Positions 44,801 to 59,800 of a DNA stretch of 64,000 nt are shown here, piece by piece. The translations under genes and the position numbers were made by a program. Origin of the DNA: Holacanthus passer (taxonomy: Eukaryota > Chordata > Actinopteri > Pomacanthidae). How positions within the stretch are numbered: the first letter of the stretch is position 1; the number at the start of each line of letters is the position of its first letter. The stretch spans positions 186,001 through 250,000 of the forward strand of contig JAFREQ010000168.1 of NCBI GenBank assembly GCA_025331565.1. The letters are read 5' to 3'. The notes beneath the pieces were generated by a model. It did no database searches and was not told where the DNA came from. It was given only the letters and a program-made list of their open reading frames with translations.

Positions 44801-47800
44801 AACCGCAGCCAAAAGCACCAGACTGGAGTCCTGTTATAATATTTCCAGTATCTTTCCATTGCAGCAGTGTGTCTTCAACCAAAGGGTCCAGAGATGAGAG
44901 GGAGGAGTGTTACAGCTGGACAACTTTTAAACTGCTGAGTTCAAATAAACTAGAGCGAGTGCAACACCATGATCCAGCATCACAACAATCTTTGTGACAG
45001 GAATGTGCTTCAGCTACAAGAATGAAGACCTTTGATTGAGAAATGCAACCAATGAGTCATTAGTGAAAACATGAATCCCTATCAGAGAGTAAAAAAGTAT
45101 ATATATATATTTTTTTTAGTTATTTCATACATTTATATAGTTGATTTAAAGCTGCTCTGTGGAGCTACGTTTACCTTCAGTGTTACTCATCAAAGCTCAC
45201 TGTGTGTATCCTTGAGGTCTAACCAATGTTGAATGCATTTCCTTCACCATAAAACATTTATACAATCAATGTTTAAAGGATTTTAAATCCAGTATTGTTA
45301 CATGCATGTTTATGAGCTTGCAGTCTTCTTCTACCTGTTTTTGGTCTTGGCATGTTAGAGCTACCTGTGGAACACTGCCACACCATTCGTAGGACTGTGT
45401 GAAGCATCGCCTGATAAAAAATATGGTGAGACGCAATCTAATAATAAAGCATTATTTGTTAAGGTTTGCAAAATTCTCAGATTTTTGCAGTTTAAACAGT
45501 AAAGGCAGTCTGTAAAATGTCATTCATGAATTAATTAATCATTATTATTACTATTTTTTTATCATTTGAGGCATCATTCATTTCCATGTGTTTATGTTCT
45601 TAATTTGTCCCTTTGTTGTGTATCCTTTGTTTCAACGTGAATGCTACAAACTACATTTAATAATGATGATGAAAGAATGTGTAAATTTATTTGTGTCTAA
45701 CAGAGTTTTATACATGTGGCAAATTATCAACAGCCAACAACAATATTACTGCTCATTCAATTGTTTTTTACAGCTCACTCGTGTTCACTCAGGAGCTGAG
45801 AGCACGCAGTCTAATCGAGAATTTCTTTAAAAAAATATTTGTTTTAAACCAGCAGCAACAGTACAGATGACATGAAAACGGGGGAGAGGGAAAACGACAC
45901 ATAACAGAGGGTTAGGTTTTGCCTCATACAAAAGTATGATATTAGTTGTATTTTTTACTGAGATCATTTTTGACCAATTTGCTGGCAGCAAACAATTGAG
46001 GCTTACAGCTCTATTTTGATTTATCCTAACTACAAATCTATAAAACGCTGCAAGGTGTCTTTCATGGTGAGTGGATGAGAGCTTTGATACTGAGGGTGCT
46101 GTTGAGGGAGACTGTCTGGGCAACTAAACTCTTGACTGTACCTCCGGAGTGAATCTGCTGCTCGAGGCAGGTCAAGCTGGCTGTGCTCCTAGTTCTAAGG
46201 TGAGCAAGAGGAGCACCTGACAGCAGAGAGAGACAGTTACTACACAACAGAGACACATGCAGAGGGAACACACAAGAGGGTTAGAGCTTCATCATCCTCA
46301 TTCTTTACTCTGTTGGCAATCAGCACTTCAAGTCAACACTTTTATGAGTAGTGCAAGTCATGCTTCACTCTTTTCCCTTCTATTTACATGGGTTCAGATT
46401 AGCAACCAACATAACACAAGTCCATTCATTTCAACTTAGGGAGCAGAAGAACTTGGCTGATGAGTGGCAGGTTTGGTGGTTCATTTATCTAGCTACTCAT
46501 GTTATTAGCACTAATATTGAATTAAACAAAATATCATAAAAGTCTTCAGCAACTGATCAACCAAGTTTCTTCATACAACCAAAGTAACCAGCCAAAGCCC
46601 TTCTGGTCCTCAACCAGCTGCTTTGAGGAAAACTGGTGTTATCACGTTGTCTTTAATCAACAAATTCCCCATCTATCCTAATACTTTGTCTGTGTGTCAG
46701 TCCTGGCCCCTTGGTTCCTACTGAAGACGTAAATACTTGAACACAAATATATAGTTCCATTTTTTCTTAAAAGTAATGAACTAAAACAGCTGCTCACTGC
46801 GTTGTGAAGCACTTACTCAAACAGGAGGTAATAGAGCTTTTGGTGGAGACTATGTCCAGCAGCAGATTAATCCATTTTGTGCTACAGTGAATATTTGGGG
46901 CAGCTGGACAGTGTATGTGGGACTGAATCAAAATAAACTAGAGTGGGTGTTTGAGGTATTGAAGAACACGTCACCCAGTGTAACAATAATGGAGCTCTAC
47001 AGCACAGAGGACTAACATACTGTATATCAAGCTTTGATACAAACACAATACTTGTTAGTAGATACGTTCAGTGTTGGTTTGGCTCTGCACCTGAGACTTG
47101 TTGATAATGAGAAAATATATAGAATATCAAGATCAAGTCTTATAATTTCTGCTGCAACATTGTGTTTTTTTTGTGAATTTCCCCACTGTGGGACAAATAA
47201 AGGTTTATCTTATCTTATCTTTTTTGTGTCCTTTGAGTTGGTAGATACACAAATAATTGACCAAAGATCACATCACACTTTCTTCATTGTGTACTTAACT
47301 GTTCAAATTTCTAAGAACGGATATGTCATGCAGATTGTGTTTTCATTTTAGCGTGTTAAGAGCGTGTTAGTGTTAGTTTACCTGTATCTGGTTCAATCGA
47401 TTCAAAACATACTTTTGACTGAGTTTGTGATTTTTTGTGAAGTTCTTCACTACCCAGTGATTTGTTTGTGGTACTGTGTGTAGCTGGAACTTACTCTGTC
47501 CAAAGCTGGGTGGGTCAACCGAGGAGCCCATCCACGGCAGGGGGGGTGAAGACTGGGGGGTCTCTTCCTCCTCATTACAGTAGTCAGCTATCCAGGAGCT
47601 TTTGGTGGTGTTGTATTGTTCTGGAAGGACCAGATAAAGACATTTCTGGCTTGCGGGACAAGTTTAACACTGTAACTAAAAACCATCACCAAGTGGTACA
47701 GAGTGATGTGACTTGATCTGACCGTGCATGCTGTACTCACCCAGCAGGACAGAAGTGATGTTTACGTCCAGTCTCTGCTTGGCTCGGATCCCCATCTTTA

Positions 47801-50800
47801 GACGTGGAGGGTGGAGACGACCGGCGGCCTGCTGCTGCCAGGACAGGAAGCAGGGCCAGGGCTCAATGAAGGGCTCCCAGCCTGGACACAAATATGATAA
47901 TGAGGCTTTAAACTAAGTTATGTTACGTCATTCATAAAAAGCAACAATTCTATCTCTGTGTTTTGTAGGGGCTGCGACCATATTGCCACACCCAAGCCCA
48001 AGACCCATATCAAGTAAAAACTTTCACAACAACTTCATATTTCATCACAAAGCATACTGAGCATGACTAACTTGAAGTGTTAAGCACTGCTCATCCAGAA
48101 CTCAGAACTGCAGTTACACACATAACTATTATTTTGATTGAATTCCTTTCATGGTCAAAAAGATGTTTCTACAAAGAATGACTGAAAAGTTTACAATATA
48201 TACATATTCAAAGAAAAACATGACACAAATTTTCTAATGTTGCAAGTAAATCTTCTTACCTGACAACTCTCTGTTGTAGTAGTCTCCAGACAGAGTGAAG
48301 TTGGTGTTGCCTTCCTGCGTGGAACCAATACGCTGCAGCACGTAAAGTCCTGCAATAACAAACAGTCTGCTTTCCTTCACTGAAATCCAAGAAGTGGAAA
48401 GCCTTCCTCTTTTTATGGTCAGCTTTTTTACAGACTGTGTGATGTCTGCTTCCAGAATTTGCTGCTATTTAATTGAATTCATTCTCACTTTAAAATTGTA
48501 CAAAACAAAAATAAGATACTAGTCTTGCTTTAAATGTTGAAAATAATGTTTCATCTTTAATGTCACACATTTTGGAGAACAGTTCATCTTACTTAAATAA
48601 TTTGACCAAGCGTGCCCAAAGTTTTGCATGCCACTGTAAGCAGAGGAGCCAAGTACAAGCAAAAATGAAAAATAGTCCCTGTTTGTGAAGAGTGATTTTT
48701 ACATCAACTCCAAAAGCAACACTGAGGCAAGATCAAATGTGTCATCTGAGTATGCGTATGTTTAATAACACAGATGTATCTCATGTAAATGAAACTTACT
48801 GGAGAAGGTGAGCTCAGCCAGTGGGATGTCACAGTCCAGACAGTCGTCGATGAAACAGATGCAGACGCTCTCAGCCTTCACCTCCACCCCAGACAGAGGA
48901 GCCGAGTGGCTGCTGGAGCCAGAGTCAGCCCTGGTTCTGGGATGGCCTGCCATGTTATCAGCGTTCTCCAGCAGCCATGTGGCAGCCTGGTCCAGCTGAC
49001 CTGAGGGACACATTATTTTCTCTTTATAGAGGTGTTTTTTATAAAGTAATGGTCAAGACTTCTTACTGAGTTTTACTGTCAGGTTATCTGGTCTGTTAAA
49101 GTTCTCACCCACCTTTACAGTGGATCAGGGCTCTTTTGCAATCCTCTTTCCGGAAGCCAAGGTCTTGTAAACGGGTCAGCTGGCCCTCTGTGGACACAAA
49201 ACACAACCTCATCAATAGTTTGTCTGAGCACACTAATAAGCAGTGGAAAATGATTTCACAATTTCAAATGCTTTAAGATCGCAATTACAAAACTTCAATG
49301 TTTTCTTTTTTATTATGGAAAATCAGTCAAACCAAGGAAGACTAAAAATGACTCTACCAAGCAGCAACCTCTGGGGCTGAAAATGAACCCAAAGCAAAAT
49401 TGCCAAAACCTGCAGTTCCCTCAATGGCCACTTGAGGCTGGCTCCAAAAGTGAGTCAATCTTCATAGACCATCATATTAAAAAACCAAACTTCACAGCAG
49501 AAATAAACATGTTTACAGCCTGGTACAAATAAACAATTCTGGTCTCTGTAGCTTCTTTCCCCTTTCATCAACACTGTACAGTGGGTGAAGCTTTAAAAAA
49601 CTCAATCGTATATTAAGGTGTAAAGAGACTACGTCCATGTTTTATATAGTCGATGCTCTATACGCTGGTCTTTACATACCTATGAGGGCCTCAGTCTTCT
49701 GCCTGAAGCTGTCTTTGGGTGTCGCAGTTGGCTCAGTGCTGGGTGCAGCGGTGGAGTCAGAGTCCAAGGGCAGTGGAGTGCTGGCAGTGGGGATGGACTT
49801 GGCAATGGCCAAGAAGAGCTGAATGTCATTGTAGGACAGACGGATGTCAAGAGCAGGAAACTGAATCTGTCAAAGAATCATACGCACAATTAAAAGGGCA
49901 ATTCCACCCAGTTTACATGTCAAACTCACTTCACTAGCAATGGGGAGTACTAGTCATCCTGTGAAAACAGTTTGGCAATGTCTTCTGTGGTTTTTGTCAA
50001 GTCTGGGAAGATGACTTGAATGACATCACCTAGGTCTCTCAGCTCGGTCTTGGAGAATACGTATTTGGAAGAGAAACCCTGTGTTACAAACTAGAGGTGT
50101 GGCTGTATTGGCATTTACAAGGCAAAGTAGTCTAATGAAAGACACAATTGAGTTGTATTATGGCAAATGTAGGAGCCAGTGTTTCTGGAGTCTGACCCAT
50201 ACTAAAAGTCAAATATCTAGTGCTAGTGCTAACCACTGTTCCCGTGCCATCCAATGTTACATTTTAAGTCCTGGTACACATGTTAAGTCCTGACCTCCAG
50301 TAGTGGTGGGATGTCCTCCACATTGAAGGCATCCAGCAGACCTGAGCTGCTTTGGTATGTGGGGCTCCCACACAGCTCCACCTGGACATTGACTGGGTCG
50401 ATGATGGACAGTGCTGTCTCCTGCTCACTGCCCAGCCGACACGAGAACACCTGTGGGTGACAAGATACCTCTGAATCAAAGCTAATAAAATTCCAATCTG
50501 AGAAGAAGAAGAGTAGAACCAGGAGTCTTAGTAGTCATGTTTGAGCATCACAGTGGGAGGTGTCACCTCTATTCCTGCGAGGCTGCCAGAGAAGGGTCTG
50601 TCCAGCAGACGGGGTTTGTAGGTGAGGACTGTGGTGCCTTTTAGAATGATGGCGTTGGTATCCAGACATGATGAGTCCTCCACAACCACAAACTCTGTGC
50701 CTGAAGACCGAACAGAAATGTAACAAGACAAATTCAGTAAAATACACACTTCACATTTTTTTCTACTTTCCAAATACTTTTAAGGGCTCCAGTCTGACTG

Positions 50801-53800
50801 TATGAGCTGAAACCTCATCATACTGAAGATACTGTGTCTCATTTGTACTGTAACTTTTTACAGAATTTAAATAATCAATCATCAAATTCATTTAGGGGAG
50901 ACTGGTTTTAATAATGAATCAATTCTAATTAATCAAATTAGTAAGAGTTCGACAGTACATTATTTATTGCGTTAAAAACAATCAAAGGCATTCAGGGCTT
51001 ACTGTTATCTTCTCAGTGATTGATTATTCTTCCCTGACCTGTGACGTTGATCTTGACCTCCAGGTAGCGGTCCTGTGTGACCGGCACTGTGGACCTCTTG
51101 GTGACCACACCGCTCTTAACAGTTTTTGGCATGACGGCCCCTGTGGTGCCAGAGCCTGAGTCGGTGCTAGTGTTACTGGGCCATCGCTGGCGAGGCTCAG
51201 GGACACCTGACGTTTTCTCCACCGGCACCCGCAGGAAGTCTTGGACCAGCTGGAGCCAGTCGAAGATGAGAAAGACCCTCAGGTTGTTGAGGACCACCGT
51301 GAAGCAGGAGGAGTCACGTGTGGATCTGCAGGAAAATGGAACATGACTTATGTGACCAATTCTTTACTATCTAACACCACCTAAAATCTCTGTTTCCTCT
51401 ATATGTTCCATGGTGGTACCTATAATGTAGCTCCAGCTGCAGTGATGCCCGGTTAGTGCCTGTTTTAGAGGGCTGGAGGATGCAGTCAAAAACATTCGGC
51501 CTGGTCCCATCGGCTCCAGCACTTTTATTCATCCCGGTGTACCGAGTGTCGTACGCCAGCAGGGAGTGGGACACCAAGTTGACAGACTTGGATCCATTGG
51601 AGAAACTCTCAAAGAGCAGCTTGGATTTCATGAAGTCAAATCTTTGCAAGAGAAACACAAACATAATATTAAAACATCATCCTTTTTTAACTTAACTGTA
51701 GATAAATGTCTACTTTAGAGCTCAACACAACATAGTAATTCAATCTATAGCTGGTCCATGAAAGGTTTTGGATGTACTAGATAAAAGCTGTGAGGAATGT
51801 TAGTCTGCCCTTGACAGAAATGAAACAGAAAACCAACAGAAATGCTCACACTGTGCTGGCTTCTGGACATCAGTGAAAAAAGTAAACTCTGGTTATATTT
51901 TTGTCAATTACTTGTATCACCTTGGATGTTTTTCCACATTTGTTCAAATGTATACCTATTTGTAGACCAGAAGAAATTGGCAAATCTAAATTGTTTTTCA
52001 CAGCAATGCAGAAGGACAGAAAAGGACCACCTTGCTAATGAGCAGTTGTGTCCAGTGGGTTTGGGGCCATCCAAGAGCTCCAGGCTAACGTCCATCATGT
52101 CCACCAGGAATGAAAAGTTGGTGTAAACATCTCCACTCAACACCGTCTAAAGAGAGACACATCAGTTGATAAACTAGGATATATAGGGGAGTATTTGGAA
52201 ATGAGAAAAATTACATCATAAAACAATCAATAAAGGAGACAGAGACGTATAAAATACTGTACAATTTAATGCACATGCTGTTAAATGCATTGTAAACTAT
52301 AAACTCTACATATGTGGCACAGACTGCAGTAAACTGTTCTGCTGGTTGGTCAGTGTACGTGTGGTTGCCTGCTCTCTCACGTAGGTGCTGGGGTCCTGCA
52401 GGTTGTAGGGTCGCAGGAAGTCTTCGACAGGCTCTCCCAGGTTGTTCTCCAGCAGCCCTCTGATCAGGTGATAGTGCTCCAGGTCAAGAGAACAGTGCAC
52501 TGACGACAGGCTGCCGTGAATGGACATGTCGGGTACCGCATGGCTCAGCTCCCTGAAAAACATCAATGAACACAGGCATGAGTGTAGATAATGACACTTT
52601 ACGGACACTGGGTACTTCATAACTACTGCTTTCTTACAGACAAACTTCTACAAGCTGTGAAAAATAAACCACGCCCAGTCACTTTCTGAACAACTGCTGT
52701 CCATAAACCATCCCCATTACTCATGTTAGAGTTTCTGCAGTTTAACCAAGAAGCATTTAAGCACGAAACTAAGAGGCTTGATGCACTGTACTAAAGCTCT
52801 GTGCCAAGGAGTGGAACATGGAATTCAATGGTGTTGAGAAAATAAGTAGCAAACCAAGGAGGCCATTGCTGGTGGATCACAGCAGAGCCAAATAATGCCC
52901 CCCATAAAACAAATATATGGGTGGTATTTTTCAAACTGTATTTTAGGGCATTAAGGAGTTACACAAGTTTGAAGAAAATTGAAGAAAGGTTTGTTAATTA
53001 TTAAGTGTGGTGTTCAAAATCTAATCCCATCAATTTTGGGGGGAAACTGTACAAAATTTAGGTTCAACCATGGCCCTGTTTCTTTTAGCATTGTTCAATT
53101 TGTAATTTTACAGAGTTACAGAGGCTCATTCATACACAGGATAAAAAGTGGCCTGCCTTACGGTTGGATAAAAATACTGCTGTTGTCATTCCACCAGATT
53201 CCACCATGACAAATATGAGAAAAATAGATAGACACACTTTTTTTCCACCAATAAAACAGAAAGCTGATCGTACTTGTCCAGGTTGCGTTCCACTTTAAGA
53301 TTGAGGCGGCAGCAGTCTTTTAGCAGGTTGTCTCCGGTGCGACGGACAGAGTATGAAGGAAAGATGAGGTCTGTGGATTCGGGAGGTTTATCACCACTGT
53401 CCCAGAGCTGACAGGGCAGACGCTCTGCAGCAAAGATATCCATCTCCTGCAGGTCCAGGGCAATGCAGTCCAACAGGCATACATGGTCTTCTAATGAGAA
53501 AAACACATATCAGGTCACACTATTACTTTTCTATTAGATTAAACTGTGGAGAGAGAAAAAGACGACATAAGTGATAGAGGGACAATAAGCCACAACAAAG
53601 GTTCTGGCTTTTTGACCAACAATTGACTTCTTTAACATTGTGTGTTCAAAGTAAACTTCAAGGCCTTTTTTCATTAGCAAGGTCCACATTTTCAGGTGTC
53701 TCAGCTTTATCTAAATACAGTACTTGCAAATGCACTGAGTGGCTGTCTTCCAAACTCTGCAGTGAGGCTAACCTAAGCTGTGAGGGCCATCCTCCTTAAG

Positions 53801-56800
53801 GGTCCTCCCTGGGTCTGAGTCATGTGGCCTGCCAAGGGTGAACCCTGTGGAGGAGGTGGTGGAGGTAGAGGGGGAGGATCTGGGCTTCTCCTGCTCACTA
53901 CTCCTCCTTGCTGCACTCCGAACACGCTCCTGCTGTAAGAAAGAGAAGACACATACAGTTCCACATTAAGTTAGCAAATTATCACATTCATACAAAAGCA
54001 AACAATTTAAGGGGCCAAATGCACAATAGAAGCACAATGTAATTAGAAAGGGGATTTCATTTGGTTTTAATAAATACTAGTAACAGTGTTATAAGAACAG
54101 GTATTCCTGTTAATGTTCTTACTGTTAGGTAGGTGTTAGCTTACAGTTCACTGAATTTCTCTTAAAAAAAAATAACTCACTGACATTATGCATCATCTTC
54201 TAAGCCAGAAAAAACAATTCAAAAACACATTCTAAATGACTGCAGAGTAAATTTCAACTGCAAACACTGGTATTTCAAGATCAAAGTAACAAAACAACAC
54301 ACCAACATTTGCCAGTAAGTTCTCTGATCAGTGTATATGGCTTCAGGCAGTTCTGATTTGGGCATCATGCCTGATTCAACCAAAATGCAAGAGCAGATCA
54401 GTTGGTGTTGAATCAGGAGACAAAATCATACAGTGTGTGGAGCTATGAGATTTGTCTTCTGATCCAGTCGTTCTCATTAAGATTATTTTAAACATGTTTG
54501 ACTTTTAAAACTGTAAACGTGACTGATATCATGCATCACATGATACTACTTTTAAAAGACGGTGACGCTGGTGTGGAAACCATCACATCATTGGCTACAG
54601 ACTGATGGGATGAGGGTTCAAATTTAGGGGAACTGTTCTAGTCAAATAACTCAAACATGATCAAGGAGCTTGGAAAGTTGGTTCATTCCATACATGCAAC
54701 ACATTTTTTAGCAGAAATCCACCACATAACCAGACAAACTGCAAACCAGGGCTGGACAATGTTTCATTACAACTAAAGCAATGTAACACTAATTCATTTG
54801 AAACTGTATAGTCAGAGGTTCAGAAATATATGTGTATTATGCACCTACAACCCACAAAATGCTCCAACAAAGTACAAAACTTTGTTTAACTGTTACGTCT
54901 GTGTTAAAAAAAATCACTCATATATTCTGTCAGCTGTCTGTAATATGTTGTTTCTGTTACTGAGAAACTTGGTGAAGAAGAAAAGTAAAACAGAGATATT
55001 GTGACAATCCTTTTCCACACCAAAAAGCAAACGCATGCCATTGTACCTTGTAATGGGATGGATCCTTGTATGAATTTGCATGCAGTATAAAATTCTTCAC
55101 AAAACACACAAGATGCATATGAAAGACCAGCACAACATTTAGTGTACTACTTAAAAAATACACCAACCTCCCAAACCAATGACAGCATGATGCATGTACA
55201 CCACGATCTGATGATGGTTAGACACAAGCCCGAGCTCAAAGCTGGCTTCAAATATATCTGAAAATGTGGTCATAGCCTTATGCTCAAACCAGGTGGCATT
55301 GGTAGTATCAGGTAGTACTGGTCGTATCAAAAACCACGAGCGGCATGAGGTAATCCTGAATATTTAAAACTTGATAAATACTATTAAATGCATAAATGAA
55401 TATAGTGAAATTCGACAAAAGAAGAGGAAGTGAAAGGATGGTCAGAGAGCACTACATGGGTGGATGAGCAGGCAGCGTGGCTCACCAGAGAAGGGAAAAA
55501 CACATGTTCTATGGTGAGTTTCTGTACCTTGTCACTGAGGGAAAATGTCCCATGTGCCCCAGCTGGCAGAAAGCAGTTCTGCACCCTCAGCTGGCCGAGG
55601 TTGGCCACGATGACCCTTCGTGACCGTGAGCTTTCTGGGATGAGAATAACTGGGGCGCCAGCCTCAATATCAAGCAGAACCCTTGATGCCCGCTGAGGAT
55701 GATCACGCACCTGCAGCGAGAGGCAGGAGAAAAAAAAACAGAGAGGAGGAGGGCAGCATTTGGAAGAAGGGAGGAAAAGGGAGAGAAGTAGAGATAAAAA
55801 AGGTGAAGTGTCAGAGAAACTTTAATTCAGACAATTAGTTGAGCATGAAGCAGCTGAGAAATATTATTATTATTCTATATGAAAAGTGCCCTGAGATATC
55901 TGTACTGATCTGAATCATACATCACTGGAGCAAAATGGAGTTAAGCGATCTTTCTTACAATGTATCGCTCTATCATGGTAATGAGTACTCACAGCCTGGC
56001 CCTCCATTGCAGCCCTCTGCCTGCCCAGGACATCCTGTAGCTGGGTGAAGTGCTGGATGAAGGCCACCAGCTCGGCCTGGAAGCGCTGGGTGTGGACATA
56101 CTGCACTGATGCCATCTGCAAGGACACCTTGATGTCACATTCCCGCTCCAGGTAAGGATCAGGTTGGCCGTATCTGAATGGACCAGAATACAATGGTGAC
56201 TAAAAAAAAACCAATTCTTCCAAGTTCTTCAGTATCATGCAAAGTAATTGTTGAAACTTTAATGATAAACCTACTTATGGATGTTGAAAATAAGGGCCTC
56301 TCCTCCTCGTGTGGTGAAGCGCTCTCTGTAGAGATCACCATGTGGTGTAAGGTCACTCAGGGACAAACTTCCTAAACTGCCTTGTAATGCCAGGTCACCA
56401 TCTGAAACATCAGACATGATGTGATTGAATTAAACATTACAATTATTTTCATGAGTCAACCGAGTTATGTAAGAAAACAATGCTGTGTGGAAGGGTTATC
56501 TAAGCAAGGTGAATTTGAAGTTTTTCATACACACCCAACATTTCCAGATGAGCTGATAATTTGGATACACTAGCTCTGGCAAGCTCGTTCAGTTTCTTGT
56601 TCAGTACAAGAGACAAAGAATGAACCTGAAAATAAAACATGGACAACTTCAGTCATGAAGCAGTCACGTCAGAAATGATTCTTAAACCATCACCAAAAAT
56701 GACAGAGAGAATAAAAAGTAGAATTATACATATATTTAGCACAAGTTATTAGCCACTACCCTGAGTCTTACACTACCATATCAGCTAAAAATGATATAGA

Positions 56801-59800
56801 ATGGTCCTGTAAAATAAAGCGTGTCGTATATCATATCAGTCCATCCTTAAAGTGGACCTTAATATAGCTCAGATTTTTTTAAAATGTTACTCTGGCATAA
56901 GAACTAATACTATTTTTTCATACAGTATCCATAACAACATTTGCTCTTACTGTAAATGAACATGTAACTGCAACCTACAACCTTTCTAACTAGATGCTCC
57001 AGGTCCAGTGACCTACTTTTAGATCCACTTTAGTGTTGATAGCTTCTGTCGTCTCCTCCTCGCTGATGTCCGGCTCATACAGAGGATGTCCTGGCACAGG
57101 TTCATGTGACATAGGGTGCACCTTCACTGCATGATTATTGGCTGTGGAGCCAATACCAAAGAAGTCTAGGATCACCACCCAGGTCTGTAGTGTGATCAAC
57201 ACGTCCAGGCAGTTAAAGTCAACATCCACACTTCTCCCCACGCTGCCATAGCGTGTTTTGAACTCTGGATGGCACTGGTCCACCAGTAGCACATTGATAT
57301 GAACTAATGAATCATCAAAGTCTGGGGGTGGCTGAGGGGAGGGTGTATGGTGGGTAGGAGACGGAGGTGGAGTGCTGGGACAGTCTGGGTCCCTCTTGGA
57401 TTTGCGGCTGCTGGCTGAAGGGGTGCTGGGATGCCTCTGGTAGAGCTGGAAGACGTTCTGGGCCTCCTCCATGTGCGCAGGCAGCGAGCGGGGCATGTCT
57501 GGGCACAGGGCATTGGATGATGATGGACAGCTTTGGGAAAGGTACTCCTTTGGACTGAAGGTGGAGGGCTTAGGAGCTCCACGAGACACCATCAAATGTT
57601 TGTACTTGGACTCAGGGTTCTGCTCCAGAAGGTCCTCCATTAGCAGCGAGCGCAGAGCTAGCTGGACTGCCAGCAGGTGAGGATGGTCTTTGGTGAAGTC
57701 TCCCTCCAGATCTTGGAAGCGCAGACTGACTAAACCCTGGGAGCCCTGAGTCAAGTCAGCACTGAGCTGGACCTGCAATTCTGCCACGTGTAAAGTGACT
57801 TTAAGCTGAGTGAATGAGGAAAACTGAAGTGCGGGTTTGTGAGACTGTAGAGGCAAAGGAGAGGAAAGCGATGAGTGGGAGAAGCTGATATGCGGAGGGT
57901 CCCTTGCAAACAGACCTCCCTGGGGGTCAGGAAAGCGGTGAGGTCTGGTGGACGAAGGAGTTGGTGGCGGGGGTGTGGGTGGTTGGCTGGGTGTGACGCG
58001 TTGCTCCTCAATCAGGGACAAATTGTCCAGCGTCTGGAGGACTTGTTCATACACAGGCTTGCACAAGAACACCTATCACCAGAAGATCAAATATTGATAC
58101 AATTAACAACCAGTCAGTAAATCCACATGAAAAATCTCATCTTAAGGCTAAAGAATGTTACAGGTATAATGTGTCCTAACAATAACAAACTAGGAGAAAA
58201 GGATGTCAGTCAAGCCAATACAATGCTGAGATGAGGTCTAGTGAACCAAAATAAATAATCATAATAATGAACAGTGCTATTACTCAGTATTCTCAAATAG
58301 TGTCTGGGGTCTTTATCTATTTAAACTGCAGAAAATTTCAAAATTTTCCCTGCATATTTCAGGAAGAAGCCCTCTGTTTTACTGTATTCTGTTCATGCAA
58401 ACTCAAAACTTCCTCCATGTTTACCTCTTATCTTGATTAATTCATGACAATGTACATGCCCACAGCATTATTATACATCATTACCATGGCATACCCATAC
58501 TGTGTTGTTCAGAATTTCTCTTATATGATGATGATCTCTATCCTGGTAGCCTTTGGACAAACCCAGGTTTCTTTTCAGCACTGTAGCCAGGCTGACAAAG
58601 AGCCATAGCTCTATTGAGCCATGTATTCCTATTGGCCTCAGTAGTAATGACTTCTTTAATGATAAGATGCTAAATATTAGAAACAAAATTCTTCCCGTCC
58701 TCCCATCCAACAACAATTTGTCCGCAAATATGGGATCCATACAAACAACTGTAAAAGCTGATGTATGTTTAGACTGCTTCTCTCCAATTGATCTTAAGCG
58801 GCTGACTTCAATGATTTCTTCGTCAAAGCCGTCAACCTGCTTTCTAGATCCCATCCCAACCAGGCTACTTAAAGAAGTCTTACTGTTATTAGCACTTCTT
58901 TAGTCGACATGATCAATCTGTCTTTATTAACAGGCTATGTACCACAGTCTTTTAAAGTAGCTTTAATAAAACCTCTACTTAAAAAGCCTACTCTGGATCC
59001 TGAGGTACTGGCAAACTATAGACCTATATTTAATCTTCCCTTTCTCTCGAAGATCCTTGAGAAAACAGTCGCAAACCAGCTGTGTGACCACTTACAGAAC
59101 AACAGTCTATTTGAGGACTTTCAATCAGGATTTAGAGTTCATCACAGCACAGAAACAGCTCTGGTGAAAGTAACAAATGACCTTCTTAATGTATCTGACA
59201 GAGGACTTGTCTCTGTACTCGTCTTGTTAGATCTTAGTGCCGCATTTGACACTGTTGATCATCAGATCCTGTTGCAGAGACTGGAAAATTTAATTGGCAT
59301 TAAAGGAACTGCGCTCAGCTGGTTTAGGTCCTATTTATCAGACCGATCTCAGTTTGCACTTGACAACAATGAATCCTTGATACACTGTAAAGTTGACTAA
59401 GGTGTTCCACAAGGCTCTGTGCTTGGACCAATCCTGTTCACCTTATATATACTTCCCTTAGGGAACATTATCAGGAAACACTCCATCAACTTTCATTGCT
59501 ATGCAGATGATACCCAATTATATCTGTCAATTAAGCCAGATGAAACCAACCAACTAGCTAAACTTCAGGCATGCCTCAACGAAGTAAAAACCTGGATGAC
59601 CTGCAATTTCTTACTGTTAAACTCAGACAAAACTGAAGTTATTGTACTTGGCCGCAAGCACCTCCGACGCACATTTTCTAAAGATATCAGTACTCTTGAT
59701 GGTATTGCATTAGCCTCCAGCACTACTGTAAGGAATCTAGGAGTTATCTTTGATGAGGATTTGTCCTTTAACGCACATATAAAGCAAATTTCTTGGACTG

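Larger units (their letters stand above)
43331..46141 (-). other. 2.8-kb vps13d intron
   Basis: It carries a MITE-like element (43499-43860) and an AAAT tetranucleotide repeat (44510-44534). The rest, about 2 kb, is AT-rich with no feature recognised. Confidence 0.7.

Noticed and set aside
53773..53964. Poly-proline open frame on the minus strand
   Set aside because: It is a shadow frame of a vps13d exon; the frame that joins neighbours in phase is the Ser/Thr/Arg-rich one.
58471..58854. Minus-strand open frame as an extra vps13d exon
   Set aside because: It is antisense to the L2-like LINE; exons on both sides already join in phase.
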